64,000 bases of DNA from Syncephalastrum monosporum B8922 (taxonomy: Eukaryota; Mucoromycota; Mucoromycetes; Mucorales; Syncephalastraceae), in the NCBI GenBank assembly GCA_000697355.1, contig JNEN01000833.1, positions 1-64,000 of the forward strand, read 5' to 3'. The position numbers were made by a program, and so were the translations under genes. Every line of letters starts with the position of its first letter. Position 1 is the first letter of the stretch. Below are positions 43,329-56,608 of the stretch, one piece after another. Under the pieces are notes generated by a model that saw only the letters and a list, made by a program, of their open reading frames with translations, was not told the origin of the DNA and did not search any database.

Positions 43329-44833
43329 TTTGGGCGGTAGCGTTTGTCCGTTGGAGAAAGGTGTCGAAGTCGTCGAAACGACTCTTTGAAAACCAGCGCG
43401 CAAGCTACTGAGTCACATGATTATGCCTTTTAAGGAATCCTTTTCGTTTGGACAGCTTGTCCTCTCCTTGAACTTGTCATCAAGGAGACGGATTATCAGG
43501 ATGATTAAAAGTGGACATATGGATTCTCGTATTTTTTCATTTAGAATATCATGTTGCAAGCAATATAATCTATCTGCTACTGTCGCGTTTCAAACCTGAG
43601 CTACGTGATAATATGCGCCAGGGCCAGTGACCCCGCCCTCGCTGAAGTTTTACAACTCACAGCGTTTACAGATCACTAGTTAACACTGCACACACACCTG
43701 CGCTGTATGGTCCCAACAAAGAGGACCTATGTCCTTAATATCTCATGAGCATTTTCTTTTTTTCACCATAATACCTCATGATACTACAAAAGATGATGTG
43801 GCTAAATATTTGTGTATGTGTAGCAGGCGGGTTGGTTCTAATATTAGCCTTCAATGATTGAGCCTTATTCAAGCAGACAATATGAGCCCCTAGATTGTTG
43901 GTGCACAGAGACAAAGCGAAAACACGAGGCTATGTACTACCTATTCAATGGTCATGATCATTTTTCCGAAGCACACTGTAACACTATTCCAAGAAATAAT
44001 CCAATTGAAGCGCTTATAGCAGAGCGGTGGCGTTTTTGAAAAAGCATGCTGAAAATGGTATACCCAGGCAAGTATGGTAATGGTCGTCCAGCAACATATT
44101 ATTAATTTAAACAGGACAGAAATCGATTCTGTCAGCGAATTATGACCAAAATGTGCGCGCGTATCCCAAAATTCAATGCGTGCCCTCCCCCCACAGCCAA
44201 CAAGCATGCGACAACAGATGTGTGCTTTGATTTCTCTGTCTTTAATAGTGCCTTGGTCATGTAGGTAGTGCCTTGTCAAGCTCAAAGATATAGTACATAT
44301 CACATATGCTGCAGGTTGAACACGATACGCTAATGTAGACAACGAATGAAAGCCAAGTGCGTCGAATATCGGATTTATTAAAGAAAGGAGGTCCAGGTTA
44401 TCTCACATATACAGTAACGACATATTGACCCTACTTATCAGATCTCATTATATCAATCTCTTACATGCTGCGATGCTCTTTCATAGCAGCCGCTGTCATA
44501 TAATTATACCTACATCTTATGAGCATTATCGAAATCAGCATTGGTATCTACAGATATGCTTGACTGTATCAATGAGTCAGACCGGATAACGTGAGCTTCC
44601 ATGGCTTTACTTCACAGAAAGCTAGAAGTTTTGGGCCAGCTTGTTGTGCTTGAAAAAGGGAAGACACTGTAATTGTTTAATCCAATGGGCGGATCGTCAA
44701 ATTCTTGAGGAAGTCATCCATCACAAACCCGCCGCCACTTCTTCCACCGTTTCCACTCCAAGAGAAGCATACCACATATAAACACACCACAGCAACCTAG
44801 TCCGCTGTTACTTTCGACCCTCTGTTTGCTGTC
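43329..44833. other. Divergent intergenic region between B56 and Med13 genes
   Basis: 1.5 kb, AT-rich. The open frames on both strands lack domains or linked exons. No RNA gene recognised. Confidence 0.55.
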
Positions 44834-47800
44834 ATGGTGGTCGATTCCAGCTTGACCAACATATTTGTCGTCGTAAGCTCTGCTATTCATTATGTTGTCC
44901 GTCACTCCATTTGACATGACGCCCTCTTTTCCACTAGAATGGTGTCTCACAAATACGGTACCGAGTCTATGCGCAGAACTACTCGCGATCGTCGCTTCTG
45001 CAGGCTCTGAAGAGTCCGCATGAGCTACATGACTTGATGTGGACCTTCCGAAATTTGAAGGATCGTCGCATACCTTGCACATGGCGTGTAGCTTCTAAAT
45101 CTACCGAGACACGATCGCAAACAACTGACCAAGTGCGCGTGGAACTGTGGGTGTTCTGGTTTGACGAAAGACGCACGGGTGAGATCGACGGCCATCAGGG
45201 CCTGTCTACTCTCGAAGGTACGTAATGACAATCTGGTTTTGTTGTCGTGTCTTGTTATGGTTGACAGCTAACGCTGCTTGACTCTAGAGGTTCGCATGGG
45301 CTCCTTCACTTGGGAGAGTGTCACAAAAGGACGAACAGCAAAGTCGTCGCCCAACCTGAATAGTAAACGTCCCCGAGCTTTGGTGGCTGTCACAGAAGAA
45401 TATAAAGTGTTCATGCAAGCCCTGAAGAATCTTCTGCATGCGTGAGTTGCTGTGACACAAGCACACAAACACTATTCTAAACACGTTGCCCCCCTCATCC
45501 CTCTGTATTATGCAGATCTCTGATTCGCGCAGGTGCCATCCCTCTAGGCGATTTCTACATCAACTCTCATTATGATTCTCAATCGGACTCTCTCGTCGGA
45601 TGCGCCTATAATGCCTACCTGACTGGAAGCGATCTCGTATTCCAGCCTTACGCACGTCGCCTACGGCTACGCGCATATGCTCCTTCCATTGATCAAGGCA
45701 GTCGAGGTAAATAACTATCGCCTGTTTCTATTTCCTTGATGCTCAACATTCCTATGGCATCAGTTATTTTGAGCCCTTCAGGAGAGCATGCTGTCGTGGT
45801 ATCCGCAAGGATCGAAATGGATGCAACTGCACGGGAGATAGCACGCCAATGGTCGCTCTTATTCGACATGCCTCAGCTCGAAAAGTCATCTTTGGTGTGC
45901 ATTCGAACGAAACGTATCACTGTATTTTACCCGTCCGACCTTATATTTGTCGCACAGCCCTTGCGCCATGGCTCACGTCTGATGGCAGGCATGGAGAGTA
46001 CGCTCCGAGAAAATCGTGGTCACGTCCATGACATTGGTCAACTGTGGTGCATGGGCGTAGATGAACAGGCAGCTGACGGTCTTCGACGAAGCGCTATTGA
46101 TGCCCTGATCGCGGCCGATGGGAAATCTGCATCTTCAATATCTGCAAAGGCGTTATTGCAGCGTATGCGGGAGCAACCCATCATGTCCAGTCCCATAATG
46201 GCCGCCAAAACCATCGGTACACCGCCGCATGCACTCAGCCCACTAAGTGTGTCTTCACCCAAAGATTCAAGGCCGAGCGACAGCGAGTCAAGTACTATAT
46301 CCACCTCTTTCGGAAGTGGGGCTTTGGGTAAAGCATCCTCGTTGCTTGACTACGCTCTGAAGAACTTTAGTGCAATCAACAATGACGAAGCAAATACCTA
46401 TATGCCAAGTGATATCATGGACAATCTCGACACGAAACAGCCCATTAATGCGGATGCGACCACGAACACGCAAGATCTACCAAAAGCTGATACAGACGAC
46501 CATCCTGAAGTAGAACAACTCCTCTACGGTGGAATGGATGACTCTTTTCCCGTGCTTGAGATGTCACGACAATGGGATAATGCTATGGACGTGGACGACT
46601 TTGACAATTTCAACTTGGATGTGACGGAGGAAGATTTCGATTTTTTCGAATCGGCCACGGCGCGGGAGCCCCAGCCAGCTTCAGCAGTAGCACCTTCAGC
46701 ACCTGAAGCAACGGAAGGAGCCCAAACAGCACCCGTTGTCTCAGCATCGTCAGACTCTGCTCAGATTATGCCTCCTACCGTCGATTTTAATGCAATCATA
46801 CCGGAGCCTTCCGTTATACCTGAGGTGCAAATGTTGGACACTAAGCTCGAGTCAAGCGATCTGTCCACTGCGATGGATCTTGATACTCCTGCAGCACCCG
46901 CATCTACAGAGTTTCCGGCACCGATGGTCAAAAATGAATCAGAAGAGCACGGTCATACCAGCCCCAATATCAGCGAGATGACAGCCGTCGCATCCAGCGA
47001 CGCGGGCGCGACAGCATTTCATGATAGCCCTGCCCAGCTGTGCAGGACTATGAAAGAGGAACAAGAATTGGTCCCACAAGGTTTTACGCCCGTTCGCTTC
47101 TCCACGGGCGTGGACGATGCAAAATACCTAGGCGGCGGCAAGTTCATGTACTCAGAAGACGGCAAGGCGACCCAGCCCGAGATGTATCGACCGGATTATA
47201 AGCCGCCTTTGACGAAACGGCTGGAGGAAGCTGCTGCGAAACGAAAAGCCCAGGACAAGGAAATTGCAGATGATGAGGATGACAGCAGTAGCAGCGGTAG
47301 TAGCAGTAGTAGCGACGACGACAGCGACACCTCGAGCGCAGAAGACTCCTCTGATCTTTCCAGTATATCCAGCGATGAACACAAAAACGATCCAGCTGGT
47401 GCTCTGGGTGAAGCTCAGATGATCTTTGTGCGTAGATTGCTACGCGATATCCGCAATCAGCCCAAACGGCACCGCGTAAACCACTTGATGCTCGATTATG
47501 ATAGTCCCTTCTCATCCGTCCAGTCAATCCAGCCGCAGAGAATGGTCCTGGAGGATCTCATTTCGCTCGACTATTTGTGCCGGCAGACAGTTTGGGGCGC
47601 ATACCCCTTTATGGGCGATCCTTATGAAAATGCGTTTGCGAGTAGTCCGGATTGCGGTCAAGGGGAAAGCATACAAGTCGTCGTGGATCGTCAACGCACA
47701 TTGATACAGTGCCTGCGGGGAGGTAAGTCCATCGCATGTCACAGATGGCTAGAAAAAGTGACTCATTGATACCGACTAGATATTACGCATGTACCTTGTT

Positions 47801-49912
47801 TGGCTTCGGATAGCGCGCGTACGATGCACGGTTTCAAAAACGCCCTGTTGGACGTCTTTGAGGAGCAAGATGTACCCGATACACCTCTTCTGGCAGAACA
47901 CAGTCTTATTGATGTCAAGGGCCCTCTGTCGATACAGCAATATTATGAGCTTGCTGGTAAGCTGAGATTATGCAGAGGGGTTGAATGATGCTGATATATG
48001 ATACAGAAACATCCCAGCCGCATTCCAAATATTATGGAAAATATCAAGTCAAGAAGCGCAAGTCAGTCGACCCGAACCTCAGTAATCTTCCGTATCCGGA
48101 TATTGTTGTCGGGCAGAAGGACGAATGGCTTGAGGGTTCGCCAGAGATGCTGAACTACTGGGAGAAATTGCATCTTGAACCTTATTCCTGCAAGAACAAT
48201 GTCCAGTATGTTGTGCTTTATCCAGGCAGCGATGAATACGTGGGCTCTGTCGTACGCAGGTTCTTCCACAACCTTAGCGCAGTCTATGAGGCATGCTCTC
48301 TTGGAACCCATCACGCTGGTCGTTTAAATCCCCAATATTACGAAGGCGCTTGCGTCCCTGTGATAACCACAGGTAAAGGAATATTAGGCAGAGTTGGATA
48401 AGCATTAATTGCTTTCTTATTACAGAAAAAAACGTGTGGCTACAGAGCTACATGTTAGCATGCGAAGCCGTGGCAGCTTCATTAGCAGGAGAGACGCTTG
48501 ACCCGAGCAGTCGTGTTGTGATATACCTTGTCAATCCGTCTTCTTCCCGACTTTCAGCGACTTTTGACCTAAGCCGCTGCTTTCACCACCTCATAACGAC
48601 TTACCGCAAACTCGTAACAAAAGCAGGCGGACGACCTGACGACAGCGACCACATTGTCATGCAACTTGTCCCGCTCGAACATGTGTTCAAGTCCTCCACC
48701 TATACCATGCAAGGTTTCAAAGATATTGCGTTTTCAGTCTATCGTCAATGCCGAGTCCCCTCTCAAAAACAGGTAAGACACAGTTATTGCCAAATAAATG
48801 TTTCTATTTACGCTAGACAGCATCATTTGCAGATGTATACCCCTCCTTGGGTACTGGCCGAACCGTTTCCGGAAAAAGTGCAGTTAAATATCAAGAACCC
48901 GCTGATAACGCGACCTCAGATTGTACAGGATACCAGTGCCACCATCCATGTCGCTTACACGTTCAGCCTCGATCGGCGGTGGATGGTAGTGGTATGGACG
49001 GACAATCGGGGAACAATGATGGACTTTTCCGTGCTGGAGATTCAAACCGATACAACGATTGGATCGCCTTTGACGGGTGTGTTCAAGGAGACGTGGACGC
49101 GTACCAAGCGCATGGCTGAACGCACCGGTCTTCAGTGGAACACTGTACTTGCCAAGATGGGGCTTATTTTCGAAGGCGAGTTGCAAGGTAAGGCACATCT
49201 GCTACGGGATGTCTACTTATGGGTATCAATGAGAACACTAAAATATATTCTCTGGACAGTCTGGGTTGATATCGTCGAAGGTGAAGATAAGGTGGCGATC
49301 GTCAGCTTGGACATCGAGTCACCTTTCCATTGCAGTCTGTCAGCTCCGGTTACAGAAATCTCGAGCAGTAACATGAATAATAGCAATCCTAATATCGCAG
49401 ACATCACCCCTCCAGCAGCAGCAACAGCAACAGCAGCACAACGTGCCGGACCCTACGACGCACCAGTAGCGCAGTTGATTGTCCTGAACCATCGGGTGGG
49501 CTACTCACGACGGCGTGTGGAAGCCTATCAAGGTAATCTGGCGATGGATTCTGTGCACAGCGAGCTGGAAGGCTGGATCCTTTCACTTGCAACGGGATAT
49601 CTCGTTCAGGAACCCTGTACAGCCACAGACACTCTACATCAGGCTTCGACGATGGAGGTAAGGCAAAAAGAAACTCGTTAATAGGAGAACTGGTACTCAC
49701 TACGTTAACGGGGCTGCTTCAAACAGCTGCATCTTGTCTATAATCAAAACACACAAACGCCCTATACCACCGTACACCGCATCCTTCAACAATACCATGG
49801 ACTTTGCTTCGTTAATCAGCTTCCTTCAACTCTGGTGCGCAAGGCGCGGATACCGAGTCATCTGGCGACGGTGGAAAGGTTATGCCGATTACTCTTAGTC
49901 ATTGGTTCTTAA
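44834..49912 (+). CDS. SSN2: Mediator complex subunit 13 (CDK8 module)
   Basis: Eleven exons (44834-44872, 44938-45217, 45288-45441, 45516-45706, 45764-47722, 47780-47956, 48007-48372, 48426-48772, 48833-49187, 49260-49657, 49727-49912) encode 1483 residues. Med13 joins the CDK8/cyclin C kinase module to core Mediator in the nucleus. The N-terminal Med13 domain is seen in VRVELWVFWFDERR and NLLHASLIRAGAIPLGDFYI. The central exon is long and disordered, with an acidic Ser/Asp stretch encoded near 47270-47390. The C-terminal RNase-H/PIWI-like part has VQYVVLYPGSDEYVG, FFHNLSAVYEACSLGTH, RVVIYLVNPSSS, VQDTSATIHVAYTFSLDRRW and VVVWTDNRG. The final exon ends in VERLCRLLLVIGS. The 39-nt first exon is supported by the Met and a clean GTAAGC donor. 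Confidence 0.94.
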
Positions 49913-51363
49913 AAACGCGCACAATTCAGTAAATGCAGACAATACAACTATAATGTCATTAGAAACGTGGAAGAGAAGCACTTATGTTGATAGAAGATAT
50001 TTAGCTATATGGGCTTTTCACCGCGATAAAATATGCACCTTCTTCGTCACTAAGGGGAAAATGAGTATTACAATATTTCCACGAACACGTCAGTTGATAA
50101 AATGAATCTATCGATCCTCTGCCGATTCCAATTGATATCTTTTGCTCCAAGTGAAACACAGTTACTAACAAATAAGGCCATATGCAAGGGCCCCATTGCG
50201 CTTAGCCACCAAATATATGTCAGCATCTGTATTCAGGTACCACATCACCGCCCTCCAGTCTCTTGACTATTTCGAAAGCGATGTGTATGTTCAACTCTTG
50301 ATGCGTTTGCTGAATTTCTTTATTTCTTTATTTCTTTTTTCTTTTTTCTTTTCTTTTTTTTTTTTTTATTGTGACGATTGTCCAAATTTTATTCGCAGCA
50401 CACGTCGCAGTGAGAGGTGTGTACATTGTGTCTAGATAGAATTAGTTCCATACGGTAACCAGGAAGTCAGAGTTGGAGGGTCTGCTTGGAGAGGGGCAAC
50501 TTGATGGCCGGGTATTGGTGGAGGGGAGGAAATACTAATGGACATCGTCTCTCTCTCTCTCTCTTTTTCGTCCACTGTCCGCTCTATTCCTTTCCTTCGG
50601 CTTCGTTGCAATGGGGTGTAATAGGTAATTGGTTCAATCCATCTGAACTCGCGGCGTCGCTTAAGAAACCAAACTGTTCGCTTGCATTTAATTGCGGAAT
50701 TTACAGGAAGAAACATCTACGGCCAGACGAAAACTGTCTCCTTCCTTCATTGTAAGTTGCTGCACTGTTACAAATTTATCGCATGGAAAGCTCGTTTTTA
50801 CTTTAGTAGGAACTATGGGCACATACCACGATTCAAATGGCAGTATTCATTGTCTCGAATTCCGTCTCCAGCGCAACCCTCAGTATCTTGATAGAGACAA
50901 AATAGTGTGCGCGGCTGGACGCTTAACGAGACATTGATCAAACGTGCGCTGACTAAAAAGAAGAAAGAGAGCGAGCATAAAGGCCAAGTTGATTGATTTT
51001 CGGACCAGGCCTGCGGATAAACTTGTTCTGCTGTTTTCTGCCCTACAAGCGGTGGGAGTTGCTTCGCTGCGTCCAAGAATGACATTCAGATTGGTCTTCA
51101 GCCGTGAATGATCCCCTTTGTCTCCGGCTCAGTGTCATCGCAGCTTCCACTTAATCACTCTATTCCGTTTTCCGCCACTTGATGGGAACCAGCCACCATA
51201 CCCGCTCACCCTTCGCGTTTACTGAGACGCTATCTCATTGTTTATCATTCTTTTCCCCGGTCTTTCCACCTCTTAAAATGTGATATATTGAGCTATTAGT
51301 GTATATACAATACATACAATCAAAGAACTGTCGGTGGGATGTCGACCCAACTTATGCACTATC
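49913..51363. other. 1.45-kb convergent intergenic region, no gene
   Basis: Between the end of Med13 (+) and the end of the exonuclease-like gene (-). It contains T-rich and CT-repeat tracts (50330-50370, 50548-50565) and no supported coding sequence. Confidence 0.55.
50548..50565. repeat. (CT)n microsatellite
   Basis: About nine CT units followed by a T run, in the intergenic region downstream of Med13. Confidence 0.8.
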
Positions 51364-52811
51364 TCATAGGCATGATCCCGCTAATTTACCAGACACACGA
51401 TATAGAGGCCCAGACGAGGGCCTGAAAGGCGCTAAGAAGTATCCAGATAGCAGAGTTTTATTATTACGAATAAAGCGTGACTTGGAAGAAACAACCCGTG
51501 AAGCGAAACCAAAGCCGAGAGCATCCTCAACGGAGGCGTGGTCCTTCTCCTCGAGGAACCAGAGGACGCGCCGAATCTGGTCATTATGGAAAAGCTCGTA
51601 CAAGCTGGAGTGCTTGAGCTTCTCCAGCTGCAGGCGATTGATCATGATTAGGTACGACTTATGGTCCTCGAGGAACACCTGGATTGCCTTGAGCTGGCGA
51701 GGACCCCGAGAACCATAAAAGTGCGGTATGATGATGACAGTGAGCTTGTCGTTGCCGGCCGATGTCCACTCAATGGCGTTCAGTTGACTGAGTTGGTCGA
51801 CAACGTTAAGCTCAATTGCATCTTCGCCTTCCATGTATATATCGGTCCAACGGTCGTCCACCTCCTCTTGGTCGGTTTCGGTGGCTTCTGACCAGAAGTG
51901 TAGGAGTCATCGTTGGGCGTGCTTTTGAGCAGTTCGTACAGCACATGCAAAGTTACCACATCGAAAGTGGCGTAGACAAGAGCTTCGGGTGACATCGGGG
52001 ACTACAGCCAGATGCTGTCCGGCCCAAGGTACTGGAAAAGCTTGCCAAGCTCCTTCGCCTTGACGAACTCCTTGAGGCCGTCCCAGCCCTCGGCGAACTT
52101 CTTCATCGCGTTTTCCAAGCTCATCAGCAAATTGTATTGACCGAGAACCTTCGCCTGCAGGTCCAGAACTGGCGGTATTTTGATACCAGGGAACACGCGT
52201 CGGATCGCTTTGGCGTCCCCGGCAAAGGCCCACCCGAGCCATACATGACTTTGGTCCTGAAGGATCGGTTCGAGCCTGTCTCGCACCATGCCCAGACCAA
52301 TTTGATACACCAAGATCGCGAATCCCATGGTTGACGTTACTGCGATTTGGAGAACTTTGAGCTCCGGCTGCTGGTGCCGTTGTGCAAGGAACTCGCAGTC
52401 GAGTGCCAGTACCTCGCTGCCTTGCAGCGTGGGTATTAAGCGGTCCAGTTGCTCGACGGTGGACACAGAGGTTGCGGTAATCGTCAATTGGCTGGAGCAG
52501 TTGACCTTTGTGGTGCTTCCGTATGGAAAGGTCCAGTTTTCGAGCACGTTAGGGTTAAGTTTTGCACCTCTGCGTAGCTGTCTGCTGGTCGGCGGCGGCG
52601 GCACGTCGATAATTTCTGCAGGCTGGAGAGCGCCCAAGGCCTCGAGACTAGTGCCTTGCGATATGAGGGCACGCAGAGCACGTGTGCAATCGCTAACAAG
52701 GTAATGGTCTTGCGATTCGAAAGCGCTCAAGAGGTCACAGGCGGTTTGGCACGCCTGGATGGTGATTTCGTAGTATCTTTCTCGAATGATAACTGCGTTG
52801 GGTACATTCAT
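51364..52811 (-). CDS. DEDD-type 3'-5' exonuclease-domain protein (possible disrupted gene)
   Basis: The N-terminal frame begins at 52811 with about 100 residues that I do not recognise, then a ribonuclease D-like domain. Motif Exo I is ALDCEF, Exo II is near LGWAFAGDAKAIRR, and Exo III is YATFDVVTLHVLYELL, so the Asp/Glu/Asp/Tyr/Asp set can be filled. A TAG at 52002-52004 interrupts the frame just before Exo III. Treating 52002-52064 as a 63-nt intron (weak GTCAAG donor) removes it. A second intron, 51828-51892, with a weak GTCAGA donor, is needed to reach the C-terminal frame. This gives 439 residues. Because both donors are poor and the first 'intron' looks coding, a nonsense mutation or sequence error is a real alternative. 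The C-terminal end at 51364 is uncertain. Confidence 0.6.
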
Positions 52812-54159
52812 AGTGACGTATATGCGACAGTGATAGCGATAGTGATCGTAATAGTAGGGTAGCAGAAGCAGCAGTAGTAGCAGCGAAGGAAAGAAAGGAG
52901 TACTGTGGATCTTTCACTTCGATGTCTGCTTACTTATTGGAATTTCATTGTACTCCATTCTAATTACGAACAGTGATATATTCTGGACAGTCACTCTACT
53001 ACAAAGGGGTGGGTGGATGGGTGGGTGAAAGACCTACTTCTCGTGTAATAAGTGCCTCCTGCGCTACGTAGGATATGACATGATAAATATTGAATGACTC
53101 CAATACATGCACAATTGAAGTAAATCACTTTTCGAATCATTGAATCACTCCAGCGGAAATACTGGATTACTCCACTACCAATGTGGTGCAAACTATTTTG
53201 CAGCGATAAGCAAAACCTTTGACTGTGGAATATATGTGTAAAACAGCTAGACTGCATGTTTTAACATCTTCAGTACAAATCGACCTACTGCTGCCGTAGC
53301 TCGTTGCCTTCTCACTGACCCTCTGTGAGACTGCAGTCTGCCTCTTTCATGAAATAGCATTGAAATAGCATAAGCACCACGAATCTCTTTTCCCTTATAC
53401 AGTACGACATTTGACATACGACGACGAATTAAACATCATCTTCAAATCCATGCGTTATGGCCTCTGTTGGGATAGACTTTCTATCAATCTTGGTTTTCTT
53501 TATGAACGCAAAGACGGATTCCTGCTGAATTTTATTTCTCCCTGTCTTTCTCTTTCATTCCTTCTCTTTTTCGTACACGTCAAGCGCAACTCTGTGAATT
53601 TGACCAGTGCTCACATGAATACGAGACACGCCGGCATATCACGCTCGGTGCTCAAGACTTTGAACTATGCCAAACCACATAGTGCCATGTTCCCATAAGT
53701 GATATAAAAGGCTCGGTGGAAAAGAGACTGTGAAGCGTTTAGACTCAGATCCACTGGTAGTGGGAGTGAGAGAGAGGGAGAGAGAGAGAGAGTGAAAATA
53801 GGCATATTACTGATCCGCCATATCAATCCAAGCCAACGAAGCATAAATGAAGAGAAGAACGTGATGGTCCGAAGCGCACACTAAGTATCACCCTTGGACG
53901 AAGCTCCCTGCGAGTCCCACTGCTTGTGACAAGAGTAAATATCAAATAGTTTTATACTGATGAGGATATAGCTTTTACAACTGCACAAAGTTGAAAAGAG
54001 ATTGGATTCTTTGTGTTACAAATATTTAAATCTCCATTGCGATATCTCCTGTGCACCGAAAATGAACACGCGGCGCTTTAAATCCGTGGTATTTAAGACC
54101 TATCACCCTGCATTTTTTGGCGTGTCCTGTCACCTTTTATTTTCTAAAAGAAAAAGACT
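52812..54159. other. Divergent intergenic region upstream of tryptophan synthase
   Basis: About 1.35 kb with a GA-rich microsatellite at 53766-53792 and a TATAAAAG at 53703. Short frames are patternless. Confidence 0.55.
53766..53792. repeat. (GA)n microsatellite
   Basis: Imperfect GA/AG dinucleotide tract about 370 bp upstream of the tryptophan synthase start codon. Confidence 0.8.
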
Positions 54160-56435
54160 ATGTCTGCCGGTTTGAAAAAAGTTTTCACCACAGCCAAGGC
54201 AGAGAGTAAGTCGTGAAGTATACAGTACATATTGACATCAGGCTCACCAGCGCGTGCCCATAGACCGTCCCGCCTTCGTCACGTTTATCACAGCTGGCTA
54301 TCCTGAGCCCGCTTTGACGCCTGATATTCTGCTCGCTTTGCAGCGTGGTGGTTCCGACCTTATTGAACTTGGTAGGTTTGGATCACCAAAACGGAATCTA
54401 GCTTCTTAATCGTAGCGCTGTAGGCATTCCTTTCACGGATCCCCTGGCTGATGGCCCCACTATTCAATATTCCAACACCGTAAGTAGGACGCGGAAAGGA
54501 AAAAAAAAGGACAACAATAGTAACAACCGTCTTTAGGAATCGCTTAAATACAACACGGACGTCACCATGTGCCTCAACATGGTGAAGGAGGCACGGTCCC
54601 GTGGTCTCACCGCCCCGGTCGTGTTCATGGGCTACTACAACCCTGTGCTTGCGTATGGTGAGGAGCAGCTTGTCAAGGACTGCAAGGAAGCGGGCGTGAA
54701 TGGTTATATTTTGGTCGATCTGCCTCCGGAGGAGTCCGACAGCTTCCGCGCGTGCTGCCGGAAGTATGGCTTGTCGTATGTGCCGCTGATTGCGCCCTCG
54801 ACTGTCGACAGCCGCATTCCTCTCCTCGCCAGTGTTGCCGAGTCGTGGATCTACGTCGTGTCGCGTATGGGTGTTACTGGCTCTACGGACGAAGTCAACA
54901 AGAACCTGCCTGCCCTGCTGAGCCGCATCAAAGAACACACGGACGTGCCCCTTGCCGTGGGATTCGGTGTCTCCACCCGCGACCATTTCAAACTCGTCGG
55001 TTCGCATGCGGAGGGTGTTGTCATTGGCTCGCGTATTATTACTCTCATCCGCGAGGCCGTCGAGCAAGGCAAGGATGTTCCCCAGGTCGTCGAGCAATAC
55101 TGCGCCGAAGTCTGTGGCCTTGCCAAGCCGCGCGAGCTCGCTGCTGGCTCTGGCCCCGTTGAAGACGTCGAAGTCACCGATGTTGCCACGCAGGGCGTCA
55201 TTGTGGAGCAGCCCGTCATCAAGAGTTTCTATGAGCTGAGCACCTACTTTGGTTCCTTTGGTGGCGCTTTTGTCCCTGAATCGCTCGTCGACTGCCTCTC
55301 CAACCTCGAGCGCGTGTTCGTCGAATGCAGCAAGGATCCCGAATTCAAGAAAGAATTCGAGTCGTACTACGACTACATTGCCCGCCCTTCGCGTCTCCAG
55401 CTGGCTGACCGTTTGACAGAGTATGCTGGCGGTGCCCGTATCTGGCTCAAGCGCGAGGACCTCAACCATACCGGTTCCCACAAGATTAACAACGCTGTCG
55501 GTCAGATTCTGCTCGCCAAGCGCCTGGGTAAGAAGCGCATCATTGCCGAGACGGGTGCGGGTCAGCACGGTGTCGCGACTGCCACGGTCTGCGCCAAGTT
55601 CGGTCTGGAGTGCGTGGTGTACATGGGCGCCGAGGACTGCCGCCGCCAGGCTCTCAACGTCTTCCGCATGCGCATGCTCGGTGCCACCGTCGTCCCTGTG
55701 GAAAGCGGATCGCGCACGCTCAGAGCCGCCATCAACGAGGCCATGCGTGACTGGGTTGCCAACGTCGACACTACTCACTACCTGGTCGGCTCCGCGATTG
55801 GCCCCCATCCCTTCCCCATGATCGTCCGTCACTTCCAGTCTGTGATCGGTCAGGAAGCCAAGCGTCAACTCCAGGAGAAGGCCGGCAAGCTGCCTGACGT
55901 CGTCATGGCGTGTGTCGGCGGTGGCTCCAACGCCATTGGTACGTTCCATCCTTTCGCGGAGGACAAGTCCGTCCGCATCATCGGTGTTGAGGCTGGTGGC
56001 AGCGGTATCGATACGGACCTTCATTCGGCTACGCTGACCAAAGGCACGCCCGGTGTCCTGCACGGTACTCGCACGTACCTGCTCCAAGACACGAAGGGCC
56101 AGGTCATCGAGACTCACTCGGTCAGTGCTGGTCTGGATTACCCCGGCGTGGGTCCCGAGCACTCCTACCTCAAGGATTCTGGCCGTGCTGAATACCGCGT
56201 GGCCGATGACGCTCAAGCCTTGATCGGTTTCCGCCAACTCACGCAGCTGGAAGGCATCATCCCTGCCCTGGAATCCTCCCACGCCATCTATCAAGCCATT
56301 GAGGTGGCCAAGGAATTTCCGAAGGACAAGGACATTATCGTCTGCTTGTCGGGCCGTGGTGACAAGGACATGCATACCGTTGCTGAGGTCTTGCCCGACC
56401 TCGGCCCCAAGATTGGTTGGGACCTCCGTTTCTAA
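54160..56435 (+). CDS. TRP5: Bifunctional tryptophan synthase (alpha-beta fusion)
   Basis: Four exons (54160-54205, 54264-54371, 54424-54479, 54537-56435) encode 702 residues, the usual fungal size. The alpha domain (about 1-260) cleaves indole-glycerol phosphate: [29 protein letters not shown] and [10 protein letters not shown] are visible. A short linker leads to the PLP-dependent beta domain (about 300-702), which joins indole to serine: [29 protein letters not shown] with the PLP lysine near 386, [13 protein letters not shown], and [16 protein letters not shown]. It is cytosolic and completes tryptophan synthesis. The minus strand holds a stop-free frame of about 708 codons over almost the whole gene, read as a codon-bias shadow. 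The stop lies 173 bp from that of the convergent MADS-box gene. Confidence 0.98.
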
Positions 56436-56608
56436 CCGCCTATACACACCATCATCCGCCATCCCGCTACCCCAAGATATGTTCACAACATCCCGCCGGT
56501 TTCGTCAACAGCGAGACTAAAGTATATATATTTGTTTCATGTGCATACAGAAGAAAAAATGAACGTTGTATAAAGATCGTTTTCCGCAATTAAGTGAAGG
56601 CCCAGTGT

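Noticed and set aside
44714..45082. 122-codon minus-strand frame at the Med13 5' end
   Set aside because: It overlaps the first two Med13 exons, whose conserved protein sequence is on the other strand.
50631..50655. tRNA T-arm-like string (GGTTCAATCC)
   Set aside because: The flanking bases do not form the T stem, and no acceptor, D or anticodon arm is present.
54360..56486. 708-codon minus-strand frame over tryptophan synthase as a real gene
   Set aside because: The composition is that of a complementary-strand shadow (Asp/Arg/His/Val-rich) and it covers an intact conserved enzyme gene.
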